Assembly (NCBI GenBank): GCA_046726375.1
Contig: JBKPAJ010000087.1
Coordinates: 1-64,000 of the forward strand
Source: DASPWV01 sp046726375
GTDB taxonomy: Bacteria; Acidobacteriota; Vicinamibacteria; Vicinamibacterales; UBA2999
Length of the DNA: 64,000 bases
Direction of reading: 5' to 3'
Position numbers and translations under genes: made by a program. Numbering within the stretch: position 1 is the stretch's first letter; each line of letters begins with the position of its first letter. Below are positions 17,944-26,988 of the stretch, piece after piece. The notes beneath the pieces are model-generated. The model was not told the origin of the DNA, made no database searches, and saw nothing but the letters and a program-made list of their open reading frames with translations.

Positions 17944-19857
17944 ATGATGCGTTGGGGTCCTCTCGCCGTAGCTCTGCAACTTACCGCGGCCGGTGTGCTC
18001 GCGCAGACACCGGCAATCGCGCCCGACATTCCTCCCAAGTTCGAGGCGCCCAGGGCCGGGTACGACTACGTCAAGCGCGTCGAAATGATTCCGATGCGCG
18101 ACGGCGTCAAACTCTACACGGTCATCGTGGTGCCGAACGGCGCGAAGAATGCTCCGATGATCCTGACGCGTACGCCGTATAACGCTGCCGGCCGCGCCGC
18201 GCGGAACCAGTCACCCCGGATGCTCGCTACGCTGCCGCAGGGAGATGAAGTGTTCGTCCCCGACGGCTACATTCGCGTGTTCCAGGACGTGCGCGGCAAG
18301 TACGGATCCGAGGGCGAGTACGTGATGACACGCCCGCTCAAGGGACCGCTCAACCCGACGAACGTGGACCACTCGACCGATGCCTACGACACCATCGACT
18401 GGTTGGTGAAACATGTGCCCGAATCCAACGGCAAGGTTGGGATGCTTGGCAGCTCGTACGAGGGCTTCACGGTCGTGATGGCGCTCGTCAATCCTCACTC
18501 GGCGTTAAAAGTGGCCGCGCCGATGAGCCCGATGGTCGACGGCTGGATGGGCGACGACTGGTTTCACTTTGGCGCGTTTCGCCAGGTCAACCTGGACTAC
18601 TTCACGGGACAAACGACTGAACGCGGAGACGGCAGCGAGATCGTTCGTCAGAGTTACGACGACTACGAGAACTTCCGGCGCGCGGGATCGGCGGGCGATT
18701 TTGCACGCGCGGCGGGTCTCGATCAGCTCCCGTGGTGGCGCAAGATCTCAGAGCATCCGGCCTACGATGCGTTCTGGCACAATCAGGCGCTCGACAAAGT
18801 CATGGCCGCGCAGCCACTGAAAATTCCAACGATGTGGATTCAGGGGTTGTGGGATCAGGAAGACATGTGGGGCGCGATTCACAGCTATCTGGCTGTCGAG
18901 TCCAAAGACACACGCAACGACTTGAACTTTCTGGTCATGGGCCCATGGCGTCACAGCCAGGTCAATTATGATGCGTTCTCGTTGGGTCCGCTGCGCTGGG
19001 ACGGCGATACCGCGCTGCAGTTTCGGCGCGATGTGTTGAAGCCGTTCTTCGATCAGTATCTCAAAGACGGCGCGCCAAAGGCCGACACGCCTCCGGTGTT
19101 CATCTACAACACTGGCGAGAACCATTGGGATCGCTTCAAGGCGTGGCCGATCGCGTGTGAGAGCGGCTGCGCGGCAGCGTCGAAACCGCTGTATCTCACA
19201 TCGAACTTCGGATTGTCATTCACGGCGCCGGCCGCCGGCACCAACGGAACGACTGCGTTCGATGAGTACATCTCCGATCCGGCGAAGCCGGTACCGTACG
19301 TGCCGCGACCGGTCCGATTCAGCGACGGCGATCTGTGGCGGCGCTGGTTGGTGACGGATCAACGCAGTGTTGATGGAAGGCCCGATGTGCTGACCTATAC
19401 GACTCCGCCGCTGACCGCGCCGGTTCGCATCGCCGGGGCCCCTTTGGTCAATCTGGTCGCTTCCACCAGCGGTAGCGACAGCGATTGGGTAGTGAAGTTG
19501 ATTGATGTCTATCCGGACGAAGTTCCTGGCCAGCCCGAGATGGGCGGCTATCAGTTAGGCATTGCGATGGATATTTTCCGCGGGCGTTATCACGAGAGCT
19601 TCGAGACGCCGAAGGCGATCGAGTCGGGCAAGCCGCTGACCTACAAGTTCACCTTGCCGACCGCCAACCACACCTTTCTGCCCGGCCATCGCATCATGGT
19701 GCAGATTCAATCGAGTTGGTTCCCGCTTTACGATCGCAATCCGCAGACGTTTGTGCCGAACATCTTTTTCGGCAAGCCGAGTGACTACGTGAAGGCGACG
19801 CAGCGCGTCTATCACGCACCGGGGAGCGTCAGCTTCATCAGCCTACCCGTCCACTAA
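17944..19857 (+). CDS. Secreted CocE/NonD-family S15 hydrolase (X-Pro dipeptidyl-peptidase-like)
   Basis: A 637-residue serine hydrolase of the CocE/peptidase S15 family. A short signal peptide (ALQLTAAGVLAQ) suggests the periplasm or outside. Catalytic elements are the nucleophile in GMLGSSYEG, an aspartate in IQGLWDQED and the histidine in MGPWRHS. The C-terminal ~220 residues have the jelly-roll of PepX_C proteins (GAPLVNLVAS, PGHRIMVQIQSSWFP). Family members cleave X-Pro peptides, glutaryl-acylamides or esters, so the substrate cannot be named. Two ATGs (17944, 17947) are possible. It diverges from the receptor operon 132 bp away; a shared role in taking up and cleaving peptides is an inference. 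Confidence 0.88.
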   Translation: MMRWGPLAVALQLTAAGVLAQTPAIAPDIPPKFEAPRAGYDYVKRVEMIPMRDGVKLYTVIVVPNGAKNAPMILTRTPYNAAGRAARNQSPRMLATLPQGDEVFVPDGYIRVFQDVRGKYGSEGEYVMTRPLKGPLNPTNVDHSTDAYDTIDWLVKHVPESNGKVGMLGSSYEGFTVVMALVNPHSALKVAAPMSPMVDGWMGDDWFHFGAFRQVNLDYFTGQTTERGDGSEIVRQSYDDYENFRRAGSAGDFARAAGLDQLPWWRKISEHPAYDAFWHNQALDKVMAAQPLKIPTMWIQGLWDQEDMWGAIHSYLAVESKDTRNDLNFLVMGPWRHSQVNYDAFSLGPLRWDGDTALQFRRDVLKPFFDQYLKDGAPKADTPPVFIYNTGENHWDRFKAWPIACESGCAAASKPLYLTSNFGLSFTAPAAGTNGTTAFDEYISDPAKPVPYVPRPVRFSDGDLWRRWLVTDQRSVDGRPDVLTYTTPPLTAPVRIAGAPLVNLVASTSGSDSDWVVKLIDVYPDEVPGQPEMGGYQLGIAMDIFRGRYHESFETPKAIESGKPLTYKFTLPTANHTFLPGHRIMVQIQSSWFPLYDRNPQTFVPNIFFGKPSDYVKATQRVYHAPGSVSFISLPVH

Positions 19858-19869
19858 TGAGCGACTACC

Positions 19870-20388
19870 GGCGCGCAGTCGCGGTTGCGGTCCTTCGCGT
19901 CGCCGGTGCGGCGATGGCCGATCAGGATCGGACGGCGGCCGTGCAGCTGGCATTCGAACACGCCGCGTTCGCGGCGCGGCGCGAGCGGCTGCAGCGTGAG
20001 CCCCGGTTCGTTGGTCGTGCCCACGGCGCCGGCGTCGCGATTCTCGCCGCTAGCGACACAGGCAACCCGTACGTGTTCTCCGCATGGGGCGTTGCATGAG
20101 GAGCTCGAATTGCTGGTGTCTGGGGGACTGGCACCGATTGACGCGCTGCGAACGGCCACGATCACCCTGCGCGATTCTCAACGAGGCGAGGTCAACCGGC
20201 GTCATTGCACCGGGTCGGACCGCGGATGTCGTGCTGCTCGAGTCAAACCCACTCGCCGACATCACCCACACGCGACGCATTCGGGCCGTCGTTGTAAACG
20301 GACGCTATCTCGATCGCGCGGCTCTCGACCAGCTGCTAGCGGGCGTAGAGCGCGCTGCGACTGAAGCCGCTGGCGGACCGTTCCAGTA
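19870..20388 (+). pseudogene. Amidohydrolase (imidazolonepropionase-like) C-terminal relic
   Basis: Three frames in order give the C-terminal third of a metal-dependent amidohydrolase. The pieces are GVAILAASDTGNPYVFSAWG, then LHEELELLVSGGLAPIDALR with TATITL, then GVIAPGRTADVVLLESNPLA with RIRAVVVNGRYLDRAAL. In intact members the DTGNP aspartate is the last metal ligand. Frameshifts fall near 20098 and 20180, and the N-terminal barrel with the HxH motif is absent. It directly follows the S15 hydrolase stop, and its last 53 bases overlap the convergent toroid-protein gene. Confidence 0.78.
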
Positions 20389-21466
20389 GTGCGAGCGCGG
20401 CGTACGCCGTCGCCGCGTCGCTCATGAATTTGCCCACGTCGCTCGCGGGATCGCGCTGTTTGTTGAGTGAGGACGCACGCCACATGCCGGTGGCGGGATC
20501 CTGATGCGCTCGCAGCCACGCGAGCCCGCGTTCGAGCGCCGGCTGCACCCGTGACGTGCTCGCACTGCGCAGCGCGAGACTCACCACACCGGTCGCATAA
20601 CCATCGCTGGTGGTGTCGAGGACGCTGTTATCGCTCCGCTTGTAACTGCCGAGCGACGCCATCGCCCACCCGCCATCCTCTTGCTGTCTTGCCACGAGCG
20701 CGTCGACAACGGCGTCGCGTTGCGCGGTGGTGAGGAGATCGGGCAGCAACGAAGCAGCCCAGAGCACGTTGGCGCGATTGAACAACGTGGTTTTGTCGAC
20801 GCCCTGCTGCAGGTAGTCACGCAGCAGTTTTATGTGCGGCTGAACGTCCGGACTCGATGCATAGGCAGGCACCGCCGCGACGGCAAGCACCGCGAGCGAA
20901 GCGCCGTAGAAGGGGCCGTCATCCGACTCCCAGGGCTCGAGATGGAAATTGAGCCAGGCCCACGCGCCTTTCAGCGCACCAGCGGTGAACTGCAGCGCCC
21001 ACAAGTTCGCAAACGCCGCACGCGTGTCTTCCGACAGCGTCCCCGTTTCACGGTCATGGACCGCCAGCACGAGCGCGCTCATGATCGCTTCCGTTCCGCG
21101 CGACTCGCTGGTTTTCGGCAACCCGTAGCGCTGATCTGGATAAAGTGGCTGCAACTCTTTCCACAGCTGAACGCGTTTGACCGCATGCGCTCGCATCGTG
21201 CGCTCGGGCTCGGGGATGTTGCGCTCGCCGAGGGTGAGGCGCAACGCCGGACGCGAGAGCGCATAGGGCGCGACGGTGTGGCACGAGACACACGTGGTGC
21301 CCTGGTCGCGAACGGCGTTCGGCCATTTCAGCCACCACTCCATGCGGCCGTCGAGATAGTCGGCCGCGCCGCGTACATTCCAGCCCGCCGGCGAGGGTGG
21401 TGCTTGTGCCGCCGAGAACACGGTCGCGACGACCAAAAGCCCCAGTGCCGCTACCAATCTGCGCAT
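20336..21466 (-). CDS. Exported prenyltransferase/squalene-oxidase-repeat protein with one c-type heme site
   Basis: A 376-residue exported protein. The signal peptide (MRRLVAALGLLVVATVFSAA) is followed at residues 59-63 by CVSCH, a c-type heme motif set between WWLKWPNAVRDQGTT and TVAPYALSRPAL. The rest is an alpha-toroid repeat protein of the squalene-cyclase/prenyltransferase type (QQEDGGWAMASLGSYKRSD, TSDGYATGVVSLALR, GLAWLRAHQDPATGMWRASS). The cyclase DxDD motif is not evident, so it is probably not a cyclase. The heme site suggests a redox or sensing role. The ATG at 21466 begins a good signal peptide; the in-frame extension to 21583 runs into a dispersed repeat. Confidence 0.75.
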   Translation of the reverse strand: MRRLVAALGLLVVATVFSAAQAPPSPAGWNVRGAADYLDGRMEWWLKWPNAVRDQGTTCVSCHTVAPYALSRPALRLTLGERNIPEPERTMRAHAVKRVQLWKELQPLYPDQRYGLPKTSESRGTEAIMSALVLAVHDRETGTLSEDTRAAFANLWALQFTAGALKGAWAWLNFHLEPWESDDGPFYGASLAVLAVAAVPAYASSPDVQPHIKLLRDYLQQGVDKTTLFNRANVLWAASLLPDLLTTAQRDAVVDALVARQQEDGGWAMASLGSYKRSDNSVLDTTSDGYATGVVSLALRSASTSRVQPALERGLAWLRAHQDPATGMWRASSLNKQRDPASDVGKFMSDAATAYAALALLERSASGFSRSALYAR

Positions 21467-21528
21467 AAGCGCAGATATTACAGCCGCACGTGGCGCAGAT
21501 GTTTTAAATCCTGCGGCTACACTAAACC

Positions 21529-21619
21529 CCAAGCTCACTTCAGTTCGCAGCGCCAACGGCGTTGAACGTTCGAACAATGCCACTTTCGGCCCGAATCTTG
21601 AGGTCGGCTCGATGCCACG
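21529..21619 (+). repeat. 91-bp dispersed repeat, copy A
   Basis: The reverse complement of 42559-42649 matches here over 91 bp with three mismatches and no gaps. The core includes GTTGAACGTTCGAACAATGC and CCACTTTCGGCCCGAATCTT. It lies between the divergent toroid-protein and ADOP genes, 36 bp before the latter. No open frame is shared between copies. It contains the palindrome GAACGTTC. Function unknown. Confidence 0.85.
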
Positions 21620-21655
21620 ATCATCAACTTAAGTGAATTGAGGGGGTAGGCGCAC

Positions 21656-24124
21656 ATGTTGCTGCTCGAACGCGTGTGGCGTGACCTGCGGGATGCCGGC
21701 CGGACCCTGGCAAAAAGTCCCGGTTTCACGGCGATCGCGGTGCTATCAATCGCGTTCGGCACCGGAGCAAACGTCGCTGTGTTCAGCGCGGCCGATGCGC
21801 TGATCCTGCGCCCACTGCCCGTCGCTCGTCCCAACGAACTCGTTACTGTCGGCTCGCGCCCGCGTGGCAGCACGTCCGCCCTCGGGCCGTTGTCGATTCC
21901 GGAATACGCCGACATCCGCGACCGCACGCAAACCTTCGCCGGCGTAGTCGCGATGACCTCGCGGCCGGCGGGTGTTCGCCTGGCGCCGGCGGCCGCGCCG
22001 CGACTCAAGGTCACGACGGGCCTGAGCGACAACTTTTTTGCGGTGCTCGGCGTGACACCCGAGGTTGGGCGCGACTTCATGCCCGAAGAGAACCGCGTGC
22101 CTGGCCGCGACGCGGTGGCGATTCTCAGCTACGGGTTGTGGCAGCAGGAGTTTGGCGGCGACGGCACCGTGCTCGGCCGCTCGATTTCGATAGCCGGCAT
22201 CGACTTCACCGTAATCGGCGTGACAGCGCAAACATTCACCGGCCTCGACGCCCGATTCGTGCGCGAGGCGGTGTATGTACCGCTGGCGATGTGGCGGCGT
22301 CTCTTCCCTGCCGACGCTGCCGATCCGTTCACGCGCCGTGAGGCGCGGATGCTGTCGGTGAAAGGACGGCTGCGCGCCGGAGTCAGCCTCAGTGAGGCGC
22401 GGGCCGAACTTGCTGTCATCGGCGCCGATCTCGAGCGCGCCTATCCCGACACGAATAAGGACCGGTCGTTCACCGCACAAACCGAGATGCAGGCGAAGTT
22501 CGAGCGCTACCCGCTCGACAGCTCGCTGCTCGTCGTGTTGACGCTGCTCGCCGTGTCGGTGCTCGCCGTGGCGTGTGCCAATGTCGCGGCGCTGCTGGCG
22601 AGCCGGGCGCCCACGCGAGCGCGCGACATTGCGCTGCGCCTCGCAATCGGCGCGCCGCGCGGGCAACTCATTCGCCAATTGGTCATCGAGAGCCTGGGCA
22701 TCTCACTAGCGGGCGGCGCGGCCGGCCTCGCCGTAGGCTACGCGGGCATCCGGTTGCTACGGCGAATCGGATTCCCGACTGATGTGTTCGCCGTGCCGGT
22801 CATGCAGCTCGATGTGCGCGCGCTCGTGTTCAGTCTGTCGGTGGCCGTCACCAGTGCCTTCCTGTTCGGCGTGGCTCCGGCGATCCACACGACACGCGTC
22901 GATCTCGTCAACACGCTCAAAGGCGCCGAAGGGAGCGCGACGAGACTGCGCTTGACCGGTCGAAAAGCGCTGGTCGCGTTACAGGTGGCCCTGTCGCTGG
23001 CGCTCCTGTCGATCGCCGTGTTCGTCTATCGTTCGTTCCAGCAGGAGCTCACCGAAGGACCAGGGTTCCGCACGACACACGTCGGTAAACTGAGCGTCGA
23101 TACGAGTCAGGCGCGCTACACACCACAACAAGCGGCAGACTTCTTCGCGCGCGCACTCGACGAGCTCCGTCGCTTGCCTGGTGCGCGTTCCGCCGGGGCG
23201 ACATCCTCGATGCCGTTGTTCGGGTTGGAGGGCGCGTCGCTTGTCCCCGACGGCTTTGTTCTTGCCCCCGGCCAAGCCGCGCCGCGCGCGTTATCAAGCG
23301 TGGTGGACGAGCAGTATTTCGCGACGTTGGATATCGCCGTGATCGAAGGCCGCAGCTTCGAAGTCACCGACACAGCGGAGCGGCCGCGCGTTGCCATCGT
23401 CAACGAGACGATGGCGCGTCATTACTGGCCCGACGCCACCGCGATCGGCAAACGGTTTCGACTCGATGATGAGCGCGGCGAATGGGTCGAAATCGTCGGT
23501 GTGGTGAACACCAGCAAGTACGGCTATTCGGGCGAGCCGCCGCGTGACTTTGTGTACTTTCCGTTCCGTCAACGTCCGCGCACGAACATGGTGCTCTTGG
23601 TCCAGACTGCCGGAGAATCAGCGACGCTGCTGCCCGCGCTGCGCGAAACCGTTCGTAAGCTCGACGCCGCAGTCCCGTCGTACGACGGGCAGACGATCGA
23701 GGCGTATTACGCGGCGCGAACAACCACCATCGCAGACGTTTTGCTATCGCTCGTCGGCGGTATGAGCGTAATGGGACTCACGCTGACCACGGTTGGTTTA
23801 TACGGGCTCGTGTCGTTTGCGGTGAGCCGCCGGACGCGCGAGCTCGGCATCCGCATTGCCGTGGGCGCCTCGTACGGCCGTGTGCAACGCATGATTATTC
23901 GTCAGGGGCTCGCGCCAGCGTGGGTCGGCCTTGCAGTGGGCTTTGTTCTGAGCGTCGTCACGACGCGGATTCTGCCGACAGTCATTCCATTCAAGCACGC
24001 GTACGACGCGCGGATCTTCTTTCTGATCGTGCCGCTGATTCTCGCGGTGGTATTCATCGCCGCGTTCATTCCAGCGCGTCGCGCGGCGCGCGTCGATCCC
24101 ACAGTCGCGTTGCGTTGTGAGTGA
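21656..24124 (+). CDS. Orphan two-module MacB/FtsX-type ABC permease (ADOP family)
   Basis: An 822-residue inner-membrane permease. The N-terminus LRDAGRTLAKSPGFTAIAVL and the phrase GTGANVAVFSAADALILRPL are typical of acidobacterial duplicated orphan permeases. It has two MacB periplasmic core plus FtsX modules, about residues 20-420 and 430-822. FtsX signatures are ARDIALRLAIGAPRGQLIRQ and RTRELGIRIAVGASYGRVQR, and the C-terminus is PARRAARVDPTVALR. No ATPase gene lies next to it, as usual for this family. It may work in macrolide- or lipoprotein-type export with an ATPase in trans. The start follows GAGGGGGTAGG. Confidence 0.9.
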   Translation: MLLLERVWRDLRDAGRTLAKSPGFTAIAVLSIAFGTGANVAVFSAADALILRPLPVARPNELVTVGSRPRGSTSALGPLSIPEYADIRDRTQTFAGVVAMTSRPAGVRLAPAAAPRLKVTTGLSDNFFAVLGVTPEVGRDFMPEENRVPGRDAVAILSYGLWQQEFGGDGTVLGRSISIAGIDFTVIGVTAQTFTGLDARFVREAVYVPLAMWRRLFPADAADPFTRREARMLSVKGRLRAGVSLSEARAELAVIGADLERAYPDTNKDRSFTAQTEMQAKFERYPLDSSLLVVLTLLAVSVLAVACANVAALLASRAPTRARDIALRLAIGAPRGQLIRQLVIESLGISLAGGAAGLAVGYAGIRLLRRIGFPTDVFAVPVMQLDVRALVFSLSVAVTSAFLFGVAPAIHTTRVDLVNTLKGAEGSATRLRLTGRKALVALQVALSLALLSIAVFVYRSFQQELTEGPGFRTTHVGKLSVDTSQARYTPQQAADFFARALDELRRLPGARSAGATSSMPLFGLEGASLVPDGFVLAPGQAAPRALSSVVDEQYFATLDIAVIEGRSFEVTDTAERPRVAIVNETMARHYWPDATAIGKRFRLDDERGEWVEIVGVVNTSKYGYSGEPPRDFVYFPFRQRPRTNMVLLVQTAGESATLLPALRETVRKLDAAVPSYDGQTIEAYYAARTTTIADVLLSLVGGMSVMGLTLTTVGLYGLVSFAVSRRTRELGIRIAVGASYGRVQRMIIRQGLAPAWVGLAVGFVLSVVTTRILPTVIPFKHAYDARIFFLIVPLILAVVFIAAFIPARRAARVDPTVALRCE

Positions 24125-24127
24125 AGC

Positions 24128-24233
24128 CGCCGTGAAACACAGAGGGAAACGCAGATGAAACGCAGATGAATGCAGATGAAACGCAGATGAACGCAGATGA
24201 AACAGAGATAAAACGCAGATAGACGCAGATATT
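24128..24233. repeat. Tandem repeat of ACGCAGATGAA units
   Basis: About nine imperfect copies of a 10-12 bp unit (AACGCAGATGA, with variants TGCAGATGA, ACAGAGATAA and ACGCAGATAG) directly after the ADOP stop. The reverse complement of the same unit fills 24306-24420, so the two arrays face each other across ~75 bp. Confidence 0.8.
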
Positions 24234-24305
24234 CGAGTGGATCATGATGGACGGCGGGCGAGGGCAATCGCCTGGGCGTTCTGCACAATCGTACGCGGTC
24301 AGTTT

Positions 24306-24420
24306 CCGACATATCGTGTATCTGCGTTTTATCTGCGTTCCCATCTGCGTTTATCTGCGTTCCCATCTCCGTTTTATCTGCGTTCCCATCTGCGTTTTAT
24401 CTGCGTTCCATCTCTGTCCT
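24306..24420. repeat. Tandem repeat of TCTGCGTT units (inverse of 24128-24233)
   Basis: Copies of ATCTGCGTTTT / ATCTGCGTTCCC follow each other until CATCTCTGTCCTAG. Translated readings through it are meaningless (repeated LRFICVPIC). The array directly abuts the protease relic at 24430. Confidence 0.8.
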
Positions 24421-24429
24421 AGCACCAAC

Positions 24430-24855
24430 TCATGGCTCGAGAAACAGTGCTATGCCGCCGGTGTGCTGATTTCGTACCGCAACTCGTCGATCCCCGACAA
24501 CAACACCTCCGAGCACGCGGGCTACGGACAGATTCTGCCCTTCGACTCGCATCCGGCGCCGAATATCATGCCGGATGGACGGACGCCATGGCGGAACCGG
24601 TGGCAGACGTGGGACTCCACCTTTGGCGTGGACAGCAATGCCGTTACCCTGTCACAGACGACTTCGTCGGCGCGAACCTTGACGAAGACGTATGTGTCGC
24701 CGCCAGTGATGTCGTTTCATGACTCGTCGCCGACGGCGTACTACGACGCGTCGATTCCGTACAACTCCGTCAGGACAGTCGGATCGGGCTTGAAGATCGA
24801 CATCACCGGCGTGAGCGCGGATCGAGGATCGTACCAGCTGCACATCGATCGCTGA
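24430..24855 (+). pseudogene. Immune inhibitor A-type (M6) metalloprotease, C-terminal remnant
   Basis: From NSWLEKQCYAAGVLISYRNS through DNNTSEHAGYGQILPFDSHP the frame matches the catalytic-domain end of immune-inhibitor-A-like M6 proteases, which typically read GVLVWYRN, DNNxSEHPG and LPVDAHP. It continues to a beta-rich tail ending QLHIDR at 24855. The signal peptide, propeptide and HExxH zinc site are missing; the 5' side is replaced by a tandem-repeat array with no start codon. The 3' end and stop are intact. It ends 12 bp before the antiporter gene. Confidence 0.72.
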
Positions 24856-24867
24856 ATCTGGAGATTC

Positions 24868-26829
24868 ATGGAACTCGTCGGAGACCTTGCCCTCATTCTG
24901 GTCGCCGCCCTCGTCGGTGGCTTCCTCGCGCAGCGGATTGGTCAGCCGTTAATCGTCGGCTACATCCTCGCCGGGGTGGCCGTCGGCCCCTTCACCGGCG
25001 GGTTCACCGTCGCCAATCTCCACGACATCGAACAGCTCGCCGAGCTTGGCGTGGCGCTGCTCCTGTTTTCGCTCGGACTCGAGCTGTCATTCCGCGAGCT
25101 GGCGCCGGTGCGCACGGTAGCGCTCGTCGGCGGCACCATTCAGATTCTGCTCACGATAGCGGTCGGGCTCGGCCTCGGATTGGCGCTCGGGTGGGAATGG
25201 CGGCCGGCGTTGTGGTTTGGCGCATTGATTTCGCTCTCGAGCACGATGGTTGCGCTCAAGACGATCCAGGCGCAGGGCCGGCTCGGGACGTTATCGAGCC
25301 GTGTCATGCTCGGCATTCTCGTCGTGCAGGATCTCGCGGTCGTACCGCTGATGATCGTCCTCCCCGAGTTGAGCGATCCATCGGGCGGGCTGGCGCGTGT
25401 CGGCATTGCCGCCGGCCGCGCGCTATTGCTGCTCGGCGTGATCGTGCTCGTCTCCACGAAGGTCGTGCCACGGTTGATGGCGTTTGTCGCGCGCTGGAAC
25501 TCGCGCGAGCTGTTTTTTCTGGCGACCACGGCCGTGGCCGTTGGCGTGGGCTACGTGACCTGGTGGTTTGGATTGTCGATGGCGCTCGGTGCGTTCGTGG
25601 CCGGCCTGGTCATCAGCGAATCGGAATACGCCCATCAGGCGCTGAGCGACGTTGTGCCGCTCCGCGATTTGTTCGGGATGCTCTTCTTCGTCTCGGTCGG
25701 CATGCTGCTCGACCCATTGGTTGCGTGGCGGCAGCTGGGCATTCTCGCCGTGCTCGCGGGCACAGTAGCAGTTGCCAAGGCGGTGATTTTCGCGCTCGTG
25801 GTGCGGCTCTTCGGCTACTGGAACGTCGTGCCGCTCGCGGTGGCGCTCACGCTGTTTCAGGTGGGCGAGTTCGCGTTTGTCCTCGCCCGCGTCGGACTGT
25901 CGAGCGGCGCCATCTCAAACGATGTCTACGCCCTGACGCTGAACACCGCGATCGTGACCATGGCGCTCACGCCGGTGTTGTCGGGCCTGACGCCCTGGAT
26001 TTATGCCCGGCTGTGGCCGCGGCGTCAACGCGAAACGCTCGAAACGATCAACCTCCCCGACTCGCGCTTGACGCGTCACATCGTCGTCGCCGGCGCCGGG
26101 CGGGTGGGGCGCAGCGTCGCCACCGCGCTCGCGCATTTCGAGTTGCCGTTCGTGCTCATCGAAGTCGATGACCGGCGAATGCGGCAGGCGCGCGAGGCCG
26201 GACTGCCGCTGATCTACGGCGACACGACGCAGCCCGTGGTACTCGAAGCCGCACACGTCGCCCAGGCGCGAGTCCTGCTCATCACGGTGCCAAGCTTGCC
26301 CGACGTCCGGAACATCATCCGAGTGGCGCGACAACTCCGGCCTGACCTTCCGATCATCGCCCGCGCCGAGGGACCGGACGCCGTGCGCGCGCTGTACGAG
26401 CTCGGCATCCAGGAGGTGACTTCTCCGGAATTCGAAGCGGCGATCGAGATGGCCCGGCAGGCGATGATGCATTTCCATTTGCCGGCGCACGACGTGTTGC
26501 GCGTTGCAAGCACGATTCGCTCCGAGCAGTACGGGCAAGGCAGCGCCACAGGCACATCTGGTCTTGCGGTGATGTCGCATCTCGGCGAGTTCGCGCGTCA
26601 GCTCGATTTCACCTGGGTCGGGCTGCCGCCAGACAGCCGCGTCATCGGACGCACGCTCGAGGAACTGCGTTTCCGCAGTACGATCGGCGTCTCGATTGTC
26701 GGCATCATCCGCGGCGGGGAGTTGCAGCCGAATCCCGACGGCACGGCGCGGATGGAAGCGGGCGATCTCGTGGCGGTGCTCGGCACGCGGGATCAGATCG
26801 CGAACTTTGAAAGCATTGTTCGCTCATGA
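24868..26829 (+). CDS. Kef-type monovalent cation:proton antiporter (CPA2) with RCK domains
   Basis: A 653-residue inner-membrane antiporter. Residues 1-385 carry about 12-13 membrane helices of the Na+/H+ exchanger fold (GQPLIVGYILAGVAVGPFTG, ELGVALLLFSLGLELSF, VLGILVVQDLAVVPL-type region). Residues ~400-520 form a TrkA-N/RCK nucleotide-binding domain (HIVVAGAGRVGRSVATALAH). Residues ~570-653 are TrkA-C (WVGLPPDSRVIGRTLEELRF, GDLVAVLGTRDQI). The protein exchanges K+ or Na+ for H+ with cytosolic ligand gating. The ATG at 24868 follows TGGAG by five bases. No ancillary KefF/G gene is adjacent. It converges on the DUF3455 gene with a repeat array between. Confidence 0.93.
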   Translation: MELVGDLALILVAALVGGFLAQRIGQPLIVGYILAGVAVGPFTGGFTVANLHDIEQLAELGVALLLFSLGLELSFRELAPVRTVALVGGTIQILLTIAVGLGLGLALGWEWRPALWFGALISLSSTMVALKTIQAQGRLGTLSSRVMLGILVVQDLAVVPLMIVLPELSDPSGGLARVGIAAGRALLLLGVIVLVSTKVVPRLMAFVARWNSRELFFLATTAVAVGVGYVTWWFGLSMALGAFVAGLVISESEYAHQALSDVVPLRDLFGMLFFVSVGMLLDPLVAWRQLGILAVLAGTVAVAKAVIFALVVRLFGYWNVVPLAVALTLFQVGEFAFVLARVGLSSGAISNDVYALTLNTAIVTMALTPVLSGLTPWIYARLWPRRQRETLETINLPDSRLTRHIVVAGAGRVGRSVATALAHFELPFVLIEVDDRRMRQAREAGLPLIYGDTTQPVVLEAAHVAQARVLLITVPSLPDVRNIIRVARQLRPDLPIIARAEGPDAVRALYELGIQEVTSPEFEAAIEMARQAMMHFHLPAHDVLRVASTIRSEQYGQGSATGTSGLAVMSHLGEFARQLDFTWVGLPPDSRVIGRTLEELRFRSTIGVSIVGIIRGGELQPNPDGTARMEAGDLVAVLGTRDQIANFESIVRS

Positions 26830-26835
26830 ATTTGG

Positions 26836-26988
26836 AGATTGGTGCTCTGGAGATTTGGAGCAGATCTGGAGATTTCGAAATCTCCAAATCTCCAAATCTC
26901 CAAATCTCCAAATCTCTAAATCTCCAACTCTCCAACTCTCCAACTCTCCAGATTTTCTCCAAATCTCCAGATCGGCAATTCTCCAAAT
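26836..26988. repeat. TCTCCAAA tandem repeat array 1
   Basis: An 8-bp unit (TCTCCAAA and variants TCTCCAAC, TCTCCAGA) repeated about 12 times, with an inverted arm at the left (GGAGATTTGGAG). It fills the whole gap between the convergent antiporter and DUF3455 genes and ends in CTCCAAATTCAGCGA. A second array of the same unit with the same ending lies at 53681-53824. Confidence 0.9.

Noticed and set aside
21467..21583. N-terminal extension of the toroid protein into the dispersed repeat
   Set aside because: The residues come from the 91-bp repeat, and a good signal peptide starts at 21466.
24128..24420. CRISPR-like arrangement of repeats
   Set aside because: Units are too short and contiguous, without unique spacers, and no cas gene is present.
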